NCBI GenBank assembly: GCA_002167265.1
Contig: NHDJ01000146.1
Location: 1 to 9,366 of the forward strand
DNA length: 9,366 bases
Direction of reading: 5' to 3'
Source: Verrucomicrobia bacterium TMED56
GTDB taxonomy: Bacteria > Verrucomicrobiota > Verrucomicrobiia > Opitutales > Seribacteraceae
Part shown: piece by piece, positions 1-5,778 of the stretch
How the letters are laid out: each line of letters begins with the position of its first letter
How positions within the stretch are numbered: the stretch's first letter is position 1
Translations under genes and position numbers: made by a program
Notes under the pieces: generated by a model
What the model was told of the DNA's origin: nothing
The model's database searches: none
The model's input: only the letters and a program-made list of their open reading frames with translations

Positions 1-529
1 ATAAAACATTTTTTAAAGATATAAAATCCAAATAGTTTTTTTTATTTATGCCTCCGGTTGGAATAAAACTTGCTTCCTTCAAAATATTTTCAATAGAAGC
101 AAGTTTTTTTTGACCCCCAGCTAAATTTGCGGGAAAAAACTTGATATTCTTATAACTATTATCAAGTAAATACATAAATTCAGAGATTGTTTCACCTCCT
201 GGAATATAGTTAGTAACTTTATTTTTTATCAAACTCTTAACTATTCCAGGTGATACAAAAAAATGAAACCCTGCGTCTTTACCTTTTAGATAATCTCCTT
301 CAGATAAAATTGAACCGAGTCCAAAGTTGATATTAGTAAAATATTCATTTAATTTTTTAGCAATTTTAAATGAATTCTCTTGTCGCAATGTAATCTCTAT
401 ATTCTTAATATTAGAGTTATTTGATAAAAAAAATTCTAATCTCTTAATATCATCATGCAATTCTGTGGTGTTTAGTATTGGTAAAATTTGTTGTTTATTT
501 AATTCAATTTCTAAATTCTTATTTAACAT
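1..529 (-). CDS. eda: KDPG aldolase, C-terminus cut by window edge
   Basis: This is a class I aldolase of the KDPG/KHG family, which splits 2-keto-3-deoxy-6-phosphogluconate into pyruvate and glyceraldehyde-3-phosphate in the cytoplasm. I translated it by hand from the ATG at 529-527; 176 residues are visible and about 35 more would be expected from the ~210-residue family length. Family signatures appear in order: ILPIL (15-19), EITLR (45-49) with the catalytic Glu45, GLGSIL (70-75), DAGFHFFVSPG (85-95), IPGGETISE (109-117), KFFPA (130-134) with Schiff-base Lys130, and PTGGI (157-161). The start lies inside the end of the kinase gene (11-base overlap in another frame), so translation is probably coupled. 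Its substrate is the product of the neighbouring kinase. KHG or KDPGal specificity cannot be excluded from sequence alone. Confidence 0.93.
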   Translation of the reverse strand, partial: MLNKNLEIELNKQQILPILNTTELHDDIKRLEFFLSNNSNIKNIEITLRQENSFKIAKKLNEYFTNINFGLGSILSEGDYLKGKDAGFHFFVSPGIVKSLIKNKVTNYIPGGETISEFMYLLDNSYKNIKFFPANLAGGQKKLASIENILKEASFIPTGGINKKNYLDFISLKNVL

Positions 530-1415
530 TAACTATGGCCCCTTTTTTCATAACAATTTTTGCCCCTATTTTGCTAGCAGCATGAAGAGCTTTTTTAGGA
601 TCATTAAATTTAATAAATTTTGAGATATAAGCCGCATTATATCCATCACCTGCTCCAGAAGTATCAACAACTTTATTTTTGATTTTATTTTTAATAAAAT
701 ATCTTTCGTCTTTATAAAAAGAATAATTTAATCTTGCATTATTTCTGTAAATTCCATGTTCAATGTTATATTTTTGAATTAAATTTTTAAAAGTCTTCAA
801 AGAAGTATTATCCTTCAAGAAATTTAAATCTTCACCAGAAGAAAAAAGGATATCTACAAAAGGAAGAGTTTTAGAAAAATAGGAAAATAATTTTTTTTTC
901 GACCATCTTTTAATTCTAATATTAAAATCAAACATAATTTTAATTTGTTTCTTTTTTAAAAATTCTATTAAAATAAGAAATTTATGAAAATTATTATCGT
1001 CAAATAAAGATAATGTTATGCCTGAAAAATAAACATATTGAAATTTTTTCAATTGGTTTTGGCATTTCTTTATATTTTGATTATTGAAAAAAAATTTTGC
1101 AGCACTATTATCGCGCCAATAATAAAATATTTTTTCTCCAATTTTACTGTTCTCAATTAAATAAAGACCAACTTCATGGGAACTTATTTGAGAAACTAAA
1201 TTAGTTTTAATTTTTTGTTTTTGTAAAAACTTTATAACTCTCTTACTAATCTCTGATGTGCCTACTGCTGTAAAATAAGAGGTATCAAATATATTTTTGT
1301 CTAAATATGACGAAAAATTAAGAGTATCGCCTGCTATTGATTGACTATAGAGTGCATGCTTAGCATTAGATAACTCTATCATACATTCACCAATAGCGCA
1401 GATTTTAATTTTCAT
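519..1415 (-). CDS. kdgK: 2-keto-3-deoxygluconate kinase (PfkB family)
   Basis: This PfkB/ribokinase-fold sugar kinase of 298 residues (family about 300-310) should phosphorylate 2-keto-3-deoxygluconate to KDPG using ATP. The match to E. coli-type KdgK is specific rather than generic PfkB: GECMIEL at 9-15, GDTLN at 29-33, FYYWR at 97-101 followed by AAKF at 105-108, YFSGITL at 129-135, and the C-terminal ATP/anion-hole motif DTSGAGD at 251-257, where Asp257 is the catalytic base. The ATG at 1415 gives the expected MKIKICAIGE start. The gene begins 13 bases after the fused frame upstream and overlaps eda by 11 bases, so the two form one transcriptional unit. The protein is Lys/Asn/Phe-rich and of low G+C. 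A fructokinase-like specificity is the main alternative, but the FYYWR and GDTLN pair favours KdgK. Confidence 0.9.
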   Translation of the reverse strand: MKIKICAIGECMIELSNAKHALYSQSIAGDTLNFSSYLDKNIFDTSYFTAVGTSEISKRVIKFLQKQKIKTNLVSQISSHEVGLYLIENSKIGEKIFYYWRDNSAAKFFFNNQNIKKCQNQLKKFQYVYFSGITLSLFDDNNFHKFLILIEFLKKKQIKIMFDFNIRIKRWSKKKLFSYFSKTLPFVDILFSSGEDLNFLKDNTSLKTFKNLIQKYNIEHGIYRNNARLNYSFYKDERYFIKNKIKNKVVDTSGAGDGYNAAYISKFIKFNDPKKALHAASKIGAKIVMKKGAIVNVK

Positions 1416-1428
1416 AAATCTTTAATAA

Positions 1429-2046
1429 TCATGGTATAGGACATCTCTCATCAATTATTTTTTTTTCAATTAACTCCTTCCATAGATTGTCTGGAATTGA
1501 GTGATTAAAAAAAGAAATGTTTTGCTTTATTTGCTCTACTCTATCCATACCTAAAATCATTGAAGAAATTAATTTATTGGCATAGGAAAATTGTAATGCA
1601 GCAGCCGGAACAGGAACATTATATCTGTCACACACTTCCGATACTATTATATATTTTTCTCGAATATGATTAGGTATTTTATCATAATTGTATGTAACAT
1701 TATTCCCAATTCCCTTCGCAAGAATGCCAGAATTAAATACTCCAGCAAGAATTATACCTATATTTTTTTTTTCCACTATTGGAAAAAAATCATTTAGAGC
1801 ACTCTCATGTTCTAAAAGCGAATATCTTCCTGCTAAAACCATACAATCAAAATCACCTTCATTAGCAAATTTCGCACATATATCCGCATCGTTTAGCCCT
1901 ACTCCTATTGCCTTTATAACCTTTTCTTCTTTTAGTTTTTGTATTGCTTTATAAGCACCATTCATTGCTAATTTAAAGTAGTAATCTACTTCATTACCAA
2001 ATGTAAATTTATCAACATCATGTATTAAGCAAATATCTATCTTTGA
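1429..2046 (-). pseudogene. Decapitated aldo/keto reductase remnant (D-threo-aldose 1-dehydrogenase type)
   Basis: This is the reductase-derived part of the fused frame, about 205 codons against a family length near 320-340. It retains the second half of the TIM barrel and NAD(P)-binding loops but not the N-terminal strands that carry the catalytic Asp, Tyr and Lys. In related operons such an enzyme oxidises an aldose to its lactone, upstream of a dehydratase, KdgK and aldolase; that role is known for the family and inferred here from the adjoining kdgK and eda. Its base composition is higher in G+C than the N-terminal half: 19/60 at 1681-1740 against 9/60 at 2281-2340. The missing N-terminal part is nowhere else in the window. 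Confidence 0.8.
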
Positions 2047-2508
2047 AATTATTCCCACAATCGAAAGAAATGTAATAAATTTTGGAATTATTTTTTTTTG
2101 AAAAAAAAATTTGAAAATTATCAAAAAATGTTTTTCATATTTGCGCTCGTATGAAACTACATCAGTATTTAGAATTTGCACTTGGGGAATTTTTATCAAT
2201 CTAATTAAAAAGAGTAATTTTAAGTCGCTTAAATTTTTCCCTATATTATTGATAATTATTGAATTATTATTTTTAAAGAATAAGTTCAAGTTTTTAAAGT
2301 TATTAATCTTTATCTCCTTTATATTTTTTTTCTTAATTAAATACTTAAAATTTTTTTTTTTTTTGCTTTTAAAAAATTTAAATCTGTTTGAATCTAAAAG
2401 ATATACGTTGTCAAACTTATTTGATAATTTTTCTAAAAGATATCTATGAGTATTTAAAGTTGCCTCAATTGAGTCGAAATCTGTAACAAAACAAATATTT
2501 TTATTCAT
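1429..2508 (-). CDS. Fused frame: island protein N-half + aldo/keto reductase C-half
   Basis: One uninterrupted 359-residue frame joins two unrelated parts. Residues 1-~155 (Lys/Asn/Phe/Ile-rich, with a possible Rossmann-like opening ICFVTD and hydrophobic stretches near 128-154) resemble the leading part of a polysaccharide-cluster protein, perhaps a glycosyltransferase; I cannot name its family. From about residue 155 the protein matches the C-terminal part of D-threo-aldose 1-dehydrogenase-type aldo/keto reductases: KIDICLIHDVD (156-166), IKAIGVG (198-204), GDFDCMVLAGRYSLLE (218-233), FNSGILA (258-264), AAALQF (302-307). The reductase would lack its first ~130 residues, so of the catalytic tetrad Asp/Tyr/Lys/His only the His (163) remains. 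The start overlaps the upstream stop as ATGA, so it is probably still translated. A working dehydrogenase is unlikely. Natural recombination or an assembly join could both explain it. Confidence 0.85.
   Translation of the reverse strand: MNKNICFVTDFDSIEATLNTHRYLLEKLSNKFDNVYLLDSNRFKFFKSKKKKNFKYLIKKKNIKEIKINNFKNLNLFFKNNNSIIINNIGKNLSDLKLLFLIRLIKIPQVQILNTDVVSYERKYEKHFLIIFKFFFQKKIIPKFITFLSIVGIISKIDICLIHDVDKFTFGNEVDYYFKLAMNGAYKAIQKLKEEKVIKAIGVGLNDADICAKFANEGDFDCMVLAGRYSLLEHESALNDFFPIVEKKNIGIILAGVFNSGILAKGIGNNVTYNYDKIPNHIREKYIIVSEVCDRYNVPVPAAALQFSYANKLISSMILGMDRVEQIKQNISFFNHSIPDNLWKELIEKKIIDERCPIP
2090..2110. repeat. Short perfect palindrome (A-T9 / G / A9-T)
   Basis: Ten bases (2090-2099) and their reverse complement (2101-2110) flank a single G. 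The sequence codes for FFFQKK in the N-terminal half of the fused gene and lies 44-70 bases from the apparent fusion point. It could extrude as a weak hairpin. In DNA this AT-rich it may be chance; it is not placed to act as a terminator. Confidence 0.5.
2351..2364. repeat. Homopolymer A14/T14 tract in fused gene
   Basis: Fourteen consecutive T on the plus strand, read as A14 in the minus-strand fused gene, code for Lys49-Lys52 and the start of Asn53. The frame is intact on both sides. Runs of this length are prone to replication slippage and transcriptional slippage. Confidence 0.95.
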
Positions 2509-3188
2509 TTTAAAAACTTGGAAACTACTTTAAAATCAAATTCATTATCAATATCAATTGATCTTTTTTCTGGCATTATGTACATCGCAGTTTTGTTTAA
2601 AAAAACTGTATTAAAATTCAACAATGCTTTTCGTGTCCAAATATAGATTGATGCATTCATGTCGAATACATTTGGGGCTTGCTGTCTACTTGTCAATTTT
2701 TTCATTAAATTAATCACAGGTTTGATTTTACCGTTTTTCCACTCCACGGCATTGAAATAAGGATTCCTTCTTGAATTACAGGCACTAAATAGATTTGGAG
2801 CTTTTTCTTTTTTTAATTTTATAAAAGCTTTTTTTATATCGGATATTTTTCGTAAAGGAGCAGTAACATCTAAATCAATGATAATATCGAATTTTTTTTT
2901 TTTTGATTTTTCAACCTCCTCTAAACAGTTTCTTATCACTGGAATTTTAGGACTATTATCTCTTGCTAATTTTTTTTTTCTCAAAATTAAATTTTGAACT
3001 CCATATTTTTTTGATAGATCTAATATTGTTTTGCTATCACTTGAAACTACAATTTCATCAAAAATTTTTGATTTCAAAGCTTGTTTTATTGTGTAGTAAA
3101 TTAGATGCTTACCTTTAATTTTTCTTATATTTTTATTTTTAAGACCTTTTGAGCCTTTTCTTGCACAAATAGTACATAATATTTTCAT
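2505..3188 (-). CDS. neuA: CMP-nonulosonate cytidylyltransferase (NeuA/LegF/PseF type)
   Basis: The enzyme activates a nine-carbon keto sugar acid (sialic, legionaminic or pseudaminic type) with CTP to the CMP-sugar used by glycosyltransferases. It has 227 residues, the usual bacterial length. Visible motifs are the CTP-binding ARKGSKGLKNKN (9-20), the VVSSDS strand (47-52), LDVTAPLR (106-113), the substrate loop SRRNPYFNAVE (139-149), SRQQAPNVFDMNASIYIW (167-184) and the end block MPEKRSIDIDNEFDF (205-219). The RNPYFN and DMNASIYIW blocks resemble the legionaminate-type (PtmB/LegF) branch more than classical NeuA, so the symbol is at family level only. It starts 3 bases after the formyltransferase stop and overlaps the fused frame by 4 bases (ATGA). 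Its A13 tract codes for Lys96-99 and is in frame. No nonulosonate synthase lies in the window. Confidence 0.9.
   Translation of the reverse strand: MKILCTICARKGSKGLKNKNIRKIKGKHLIYYTIKQALKSKIFDEIVVSSDSKTILDLSKKYGVQNLILRKKKLARDNSPKIPVIRNCLEEVEKSKKKKFDIIIDLDVTAPLRKISDIKKAFIKLKKEKAPNLFSACNSRRNPYFNAVEWKNGKIKPVINLMKKLTSRQQAPNVFDMNASIYIWTRKALLNFNTVFLNKTAMYIMPEKRSIDIDNEFDFKVVSKFLK
2892..2904. repeat. Homopolymer A13/T13 tract in cytidylyltransferase gene
   Basis: Thirteen consecutive T on the plus strand (A13 in the gene) span the last base of Ser95 and Lys96-99, in a surface loop before the conserved DIIIDLDVTAP strand. The gene is in frame at this length; a change of one base would abolish the C-terminal half. 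Confidence 0.95.
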
Positions 3189-3191
3189 AAA

Positions 3192-3884
3192 TTATTTAAA
3201 CATACCCATTTTTTTAAAATTAATTTTTGGATAATATTTTTTTATTAAAACAAAACCATCATTAGTTTTAACTACCAAGGATTTATTTCTACCTAGGTCT
3301 ACAATAGTACCAGATTTAGATTTTTTGAATGAATATTTTTTTAATATTTCTAATTTATGAATAAAAATTCTTCTATTTTTATAAAAAGTTTGGGCGAACG
3401 GACCAGGATCTACTAAAGCTCTAACAAAATTATATATTTTATTTGAATTTTGACTCCAATTTATCATCTCGTCTCCTATTTTTCTTTTTTTGAAATATGA
3501 GCCTTTTTTATCAATATCGTTTTGTTTGATAGCTTTATAATTTCTTAGTCTAAATTTATCTATTGATATAAGTACTAATTTTGGACACTCTTTATAACAT
3601 TTATTTAATAAAGATTTATAGTCATCGAGTTTAGATATTTTATATTTTTTTTGAATAATTATGTCTCCAGTATCAATTCCTTTATCAACAAAATGTACGG
3701 TTATACCAAATTTTTTTTCTCCATTAATTAAAGCCCAATTTAGAATATTTCTGCCTCTATAAAATGGCAAACTGCCTGCATGGCAATTGATAATCTTTCT
3801 AGAAAAAAATTTTTGATATGATCTTCCAAAAATTTGATTGTATGACATTGAAACAAGTAAATCACATTTGAATTTATGAATCAT
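3192..3884 (-). CDS. Sugar N-formyltransferase, main (catalytic) part of a frameshifted gene
   Basis: This formyltransferase of the Fmt/ArnA/FdtF-like family would transfer a formyl group from N10-formyl-tetrahydrofolate to an amino sugar nucleotide. The open frame holds 230 residues and contains INCHAGSLPFYRGRN (32-46) with catalytic Asn33 and His35, and GIDTGDII (69-76) with catalytic Asp71; a C-terminal accessory domain follows from about residue 130. The ATG at 3884 is probably not the true start: the N-terminal folate-binding strands are missing here but are present upstream in another frame (3913-4089). Removing one A from the A13 tract at 3933-3945 joins both parts into a normal 298-residue protein with catalytic residues at 101, 103 and 139. 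It lies 3 bases before the cytidylyltransferase, which suggests an N-formylated sugar in the glycan. A methionyl-tRNA formyltransferase is less likely given length and context. Confidence 0.85.
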   Translation of the reverse strand: MIHKFKCDLLVSMSYNQIFGRSYQKFFSRKIINCHAGSLPFYRGRNILNWALINGEKKFGITVHFVDKGIDTGDIIIQKKYKISKLDDYKSLLNKCYKECPKLVLISIDKFRLRNYKAIKQNDIDKKGSYFKKRKIGDEMINWSQNSNKIYNFVRALVDPGPFAQTFYKNRRIFIHKLEILKKYSFKKSKSGTIVDLGRNKSLVVKTNDGFVLIKKYYPKINFKKMGMFK

Positions 3885-3912
3885 TTGAAAGCTCTTTTTA
3901 GAGTTAATATTT

Positions 3913-4089
3913 TTAAATTTTAAAAGTTTTAATTTTTTTTTTTTTACAATAATCTAAAATTTGTTTATCAGGTTTTTTATATCTGACACATACAAAATTA
4001 ATTAGAATATTTTTTTTTAAAACGATTTTTTTTAAGGTTTCATATCCCCACTTACCATCAGCAAAATATCCAATTGTAATTTTTTTCAT
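3913..4089 (-). pseudogene. N-terminal part of the frameshifted formyltransferase
   Basis: From the ATG at 4089 a 58-codon frame starts MKKITIGYFADGKWGYETL and ends at a TAA (3915-3913). The GYFADGKWGYETL segment is the typical first strand and loop of formyltransferases, and VCVRYKKPDKQIL (33-45) fits the second strand. The frame then runs through an A13 tract into a premature stop, while the rest of the enzyme continues in the neighbouring frame from 3932 downward. It is therefore the beginning of the same gene and not an independent small protein. A one-base error in sequencing or assembly of the tract is a real alternative to a true mutation. Confidence 0.82.
3933..3945. repeat. A13/T13 tract at the formyltransferase frameshift
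   Basis: Thirteen consecutive T on the plus strand (A13 in the gene). With 12 A (or 15) the frame from 4089 reads through to the conserved catalytic half and to the stop at 3192; with 13 it stops after 58 codons. This is the point where a slippage event would switch the enzyme on or off. Confidence 0.9.
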
Positions 4090-4093
4090 ATGT

Positions 4094-4122
4094 TTGACTT
4101 AAAGTTAATTCTTATATATTAA
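4094..4122 (+). promoter_or_regulatory. Candidate promoter for the plus-strand glycosyltransferase
   Basis: TTGACT (4094-4099, 5/6 to the sigma70 -35 consensus) is followed by TATATT at 4115-4120 (5/6, spacer 15) or TATTAA at 4117-4122 (4/6, spacer 17). Either would start transcription near 4127-4130, leaving only a few bases before the ATG at 4135; no Shine-Dalgarno is visible. The 45-base gap between divergent starts (4090-4134) must hold a promoter for each side. AT-rich DNA gives such matches by chance. Confidence 0.4.
4111..4116 (-). promoter_or_regulatory. Candidate -10 box for the formyltransferase operon
   Basis: On the minus strand TATAAG (5/6 to TATAAT) lies 21 bases before the ATG at 4089, in the short divergent intergenic gap. 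No convincing -35 is seen, and the only support is position and the need for a promoter here. It would drive the formyltransferase, the cytidylyltransferase, the fused frame and possibly kdgK and eda. Confidence 0.28.
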
Positions 4123-4134
4123 TTATTTTTTTAA

Positions 4135-5778
4135 ATGAATAACTTAATATACATCATTCTTTTTTTATCAAAAAACTTAAAAGATTCATTAATAAAAATT
4201 TTTAAAACTCAAGAGTATAAAAATGAATTAATGGAAAAATATTTAGAAAAAAATCTTAAACTATGGGAAAGGAATTTTGATAAAAAATCAAAAAAAAAAA
4301 TTTTAATTACAGATTTTGTATCAACAATCGGATACACAGTTTTAATGTCAATTATTGGTAAATACACATCATTAATCAAAACTGCAAAATTAGAAGCTAT
4401 AATCAGACAAAATGATATGAGAGGAGAAAAAATAATTAAAAGTTTTGGGGTTTCTAAATTTTACTCTATCAAATTAGATATTTTTTTTAAAAGACTAAAA
4501 TATTTTAAAGATGCAATCATTATTACCAATAAAGCAAAAAGTGTTAAGAATTTTCTTAAAATAAAGCATAAAAAAATTAATATAGGATTAATTGTTTACG
4601 ACCATATACTAAGACATGCGGGTATAGAATATACACGTAAAATAAATTTTAAATTCATATATTTTTTATCAATAGCTTTAGATTATGATAATTTTTGTAA
4701 AAAATTTTTTAAAGAAAATAAATTTGATTACATAATTCAATCTGAAACTCAGTTTATTCCATCAGCAATTTTTTTTGAAAATGCACTATTATTTAAAAAT
4801 AAAGTTCTTGCTCATGAGGGAGGAACAAAAGATGTGAGTGTTAGAATCTTTAAAAGTGTTAGTCAAAGATTCCAAGGTAGGTCATTATTTTCCGAAAAGC
4901 TTTACAGATATGTCTCAAATCAAAAAATTAAAAAGATTAAAAAAATTGCTACTTCCATTTTGAATAAAAGGTTTGAGGGAAAATCAAACTCACAAGATCT
5001 AAGAGGAGCTGTTATTGCTTACAAACCAAAAAAAAAATTTAGTAAAAAGGATCTCTGCAATTTATATGGTTGGGATCCAAATAAACCCATCATCGCAATT
5101 TTTGCATCAGATTTTTATGATGGAACTTTCGGAGTGCCATGGAAGGCTTTTAGAGATAATTATGAATGGTTTTCAACAACTATCGAAATTGTCAAAAAAT
5201 TAGATAATATTAATTGGTTAATTAAAAAACATCCGATTGAAAACTCTAAAAAAGAACATACCAAAATATTTGATTACATAAATAATATCTCTAAATATAA
5301 AAATAATATTCAAATATTTGATGATAAATTAAACTCTGGTTCATTGATAAAAGTAATAGACGCCCTCATAACGCAATCTGGAAGTGCTGGACTAGAATAC
5401 CCCTGTTTCGGAATACCATCAATAATTTCGTCAAGATCTTACTATGGTGGATTTGGTTTTACAAATGAGACTAGGTCCATCAGCGCCTACAAAATACTTC
5501 TAAAAAAAATAAATAAATTTGGATCAAAAAAATTAATTGTGAATAAATCAAAAGCACTCACCTATTTCTACTTGTGTTTTTATGTTTCAAAAACTTCTAT
5601 CCCACTTGTTCCACCTTTTGATTTAACAAGAAATTTAAAAGACAACGAGTTTTGGAGGGATATGAATAAATTAGCTAATAGCTACGTAATAAAAAAAGAT
5701 TATTTTCTTCACTGTTTCAAAAAACAATTGTCTGGTAATTTTCGACATACTTTAAATTATAAAAAACTTAGAGATTAA
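4135..5778 (+). CDS. Capsule-type GT-B glycosyltransferase
   Basis: A 547-residue protein with features of capsule polysaccharide biosynthesis proteins (KpsC/KpsS-like GT-B fold), which build or export-prime surface polysaccharide at the inner face of the membrane. The C-terminal nucleotide-sugar domain shows PIIAIFASDF (318-327), WLIKKHP (361-367), and DALITQSGSAGLEYPCFGIPSI (409-430), the usual HP and QSGSxGxE signature. The N-terminal part has ILITDFVSTIGY (56-67) and an AHEGG loop (226-230). There is no clear signal peptide, though the first ~12 residues are hydrophobic. It is the only plus-strand gene, divergent from the formyltransferase and tail-to-tail with the radical SAM gene, with the stop codons overlapping by 4 bases. 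An A11 run (4290-4300) codes for Lys52-55. Donor and acceptor are unknown; a 2-epimerase-like or glycerophosphotransferase-like role is a weaker alternative. Confidence 0.75.
   Translation: MNNLIYIILFLSKNLKDSLIKIFKTQEYKNELMEKYLEKNLKLWERNFDKKSKKKILITDFVSTIGYTVLMSIIGKYTSLIKTAKLEAIIRQNDMRGEKIIKSFGVSKFYSIKLDIFFKRLKYFKDAIIITNKAKSVKNFLKIKHKKINIGLIVYDHILRHAGIEYTRKINFKFIYFLSIALDYDNFCKKFFKENKFDYIIQSETQFIPSAIFFENALLFKNKVLAHEGGTKDVSVRIFKSVSQRFQGRSLFSEKLYRYVSNQKIKKIKKIATSILNKRFEGKSNSQDLRGAVIAYKPKKKFSKKDLCNLYGWDPNKPIIAIFASDFYDGTFGVPWKAFRDNYEWFSTTIEIVKKLDNINWLIKKHPIENSKKEHTKIFDYINNISKYKNNIQIFDDKLNSGSLIKVIDALITQSGSAGLEYPCFGIPSIISSRSYYGGFGFTNETRSISAYKILLKKINKFGSKKLIVNKSKALTYFYLCFYVSKTSIPLVPPFDLTRNLKDNEFWRDMNKLANSYVIKKDYFLHCFKKQLSGNFRHTLNYKKLRD
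4290..4300. repeat. Homopolymer A11 tract in plus-strand glycosyltransferase
   Basis: Eleven consecutive A near the 5' end of the gene code for Lys52-55 and are in frame. The tract is shorter than those in the three minus-strand genes, but its early position means a slip would truncate nearly the whole protein. Confidence 0.9.

Noticed and set aside
327..623. Plus-strand open frame of 98 codons
   Set aside because: It lies opposite the well-supported eda and kdgK genes, is Phe/Asn/Ile-rich antisense of Lys-rich coding DNA, and shows no family motif.
1688..1954. Plus-strand open frame of 88 codons
   Set aside because: It is antisense to the conserved reductase segment; its Pro/Ser-rich translation mirrors the real minus-strand codons and has no recognisable domain.
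2090..2110. Intrinsic terminator
   Set aside because: The stem has no G-C pairs, lies within a coding frame, and no gene ends here.
2111..2449. Plus-strand open frame of 112 codons resembling a hydrophobic membrane protein
   Set aside because: The Phe/Leu/Ile richness is the complement of Lys/Asn/Phe codons and the A14 tract in the fused gene; there is no independent support.
3192..3884. A complete short formyltransferase starting at ATG 3884
   Set aside because: It would lack the first folate-domain strands, and these are encoded just upstream in the adjacent frame, so the ATG at 3884 is more likely an internal Met.
3913..4089. An independent small protein of 58 residues
   Set aside because: Its sequence is the typical N-terminus of a formyltransferase and joins the downstream part after a one-base correction of the homopolymer.
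5015..5203. Plus-strand open frame of 62 codons
   Set aside because: It sits in another frame wholly inside the capsule-type glycosyltransferase, whose own frame carries conserved motifs here.
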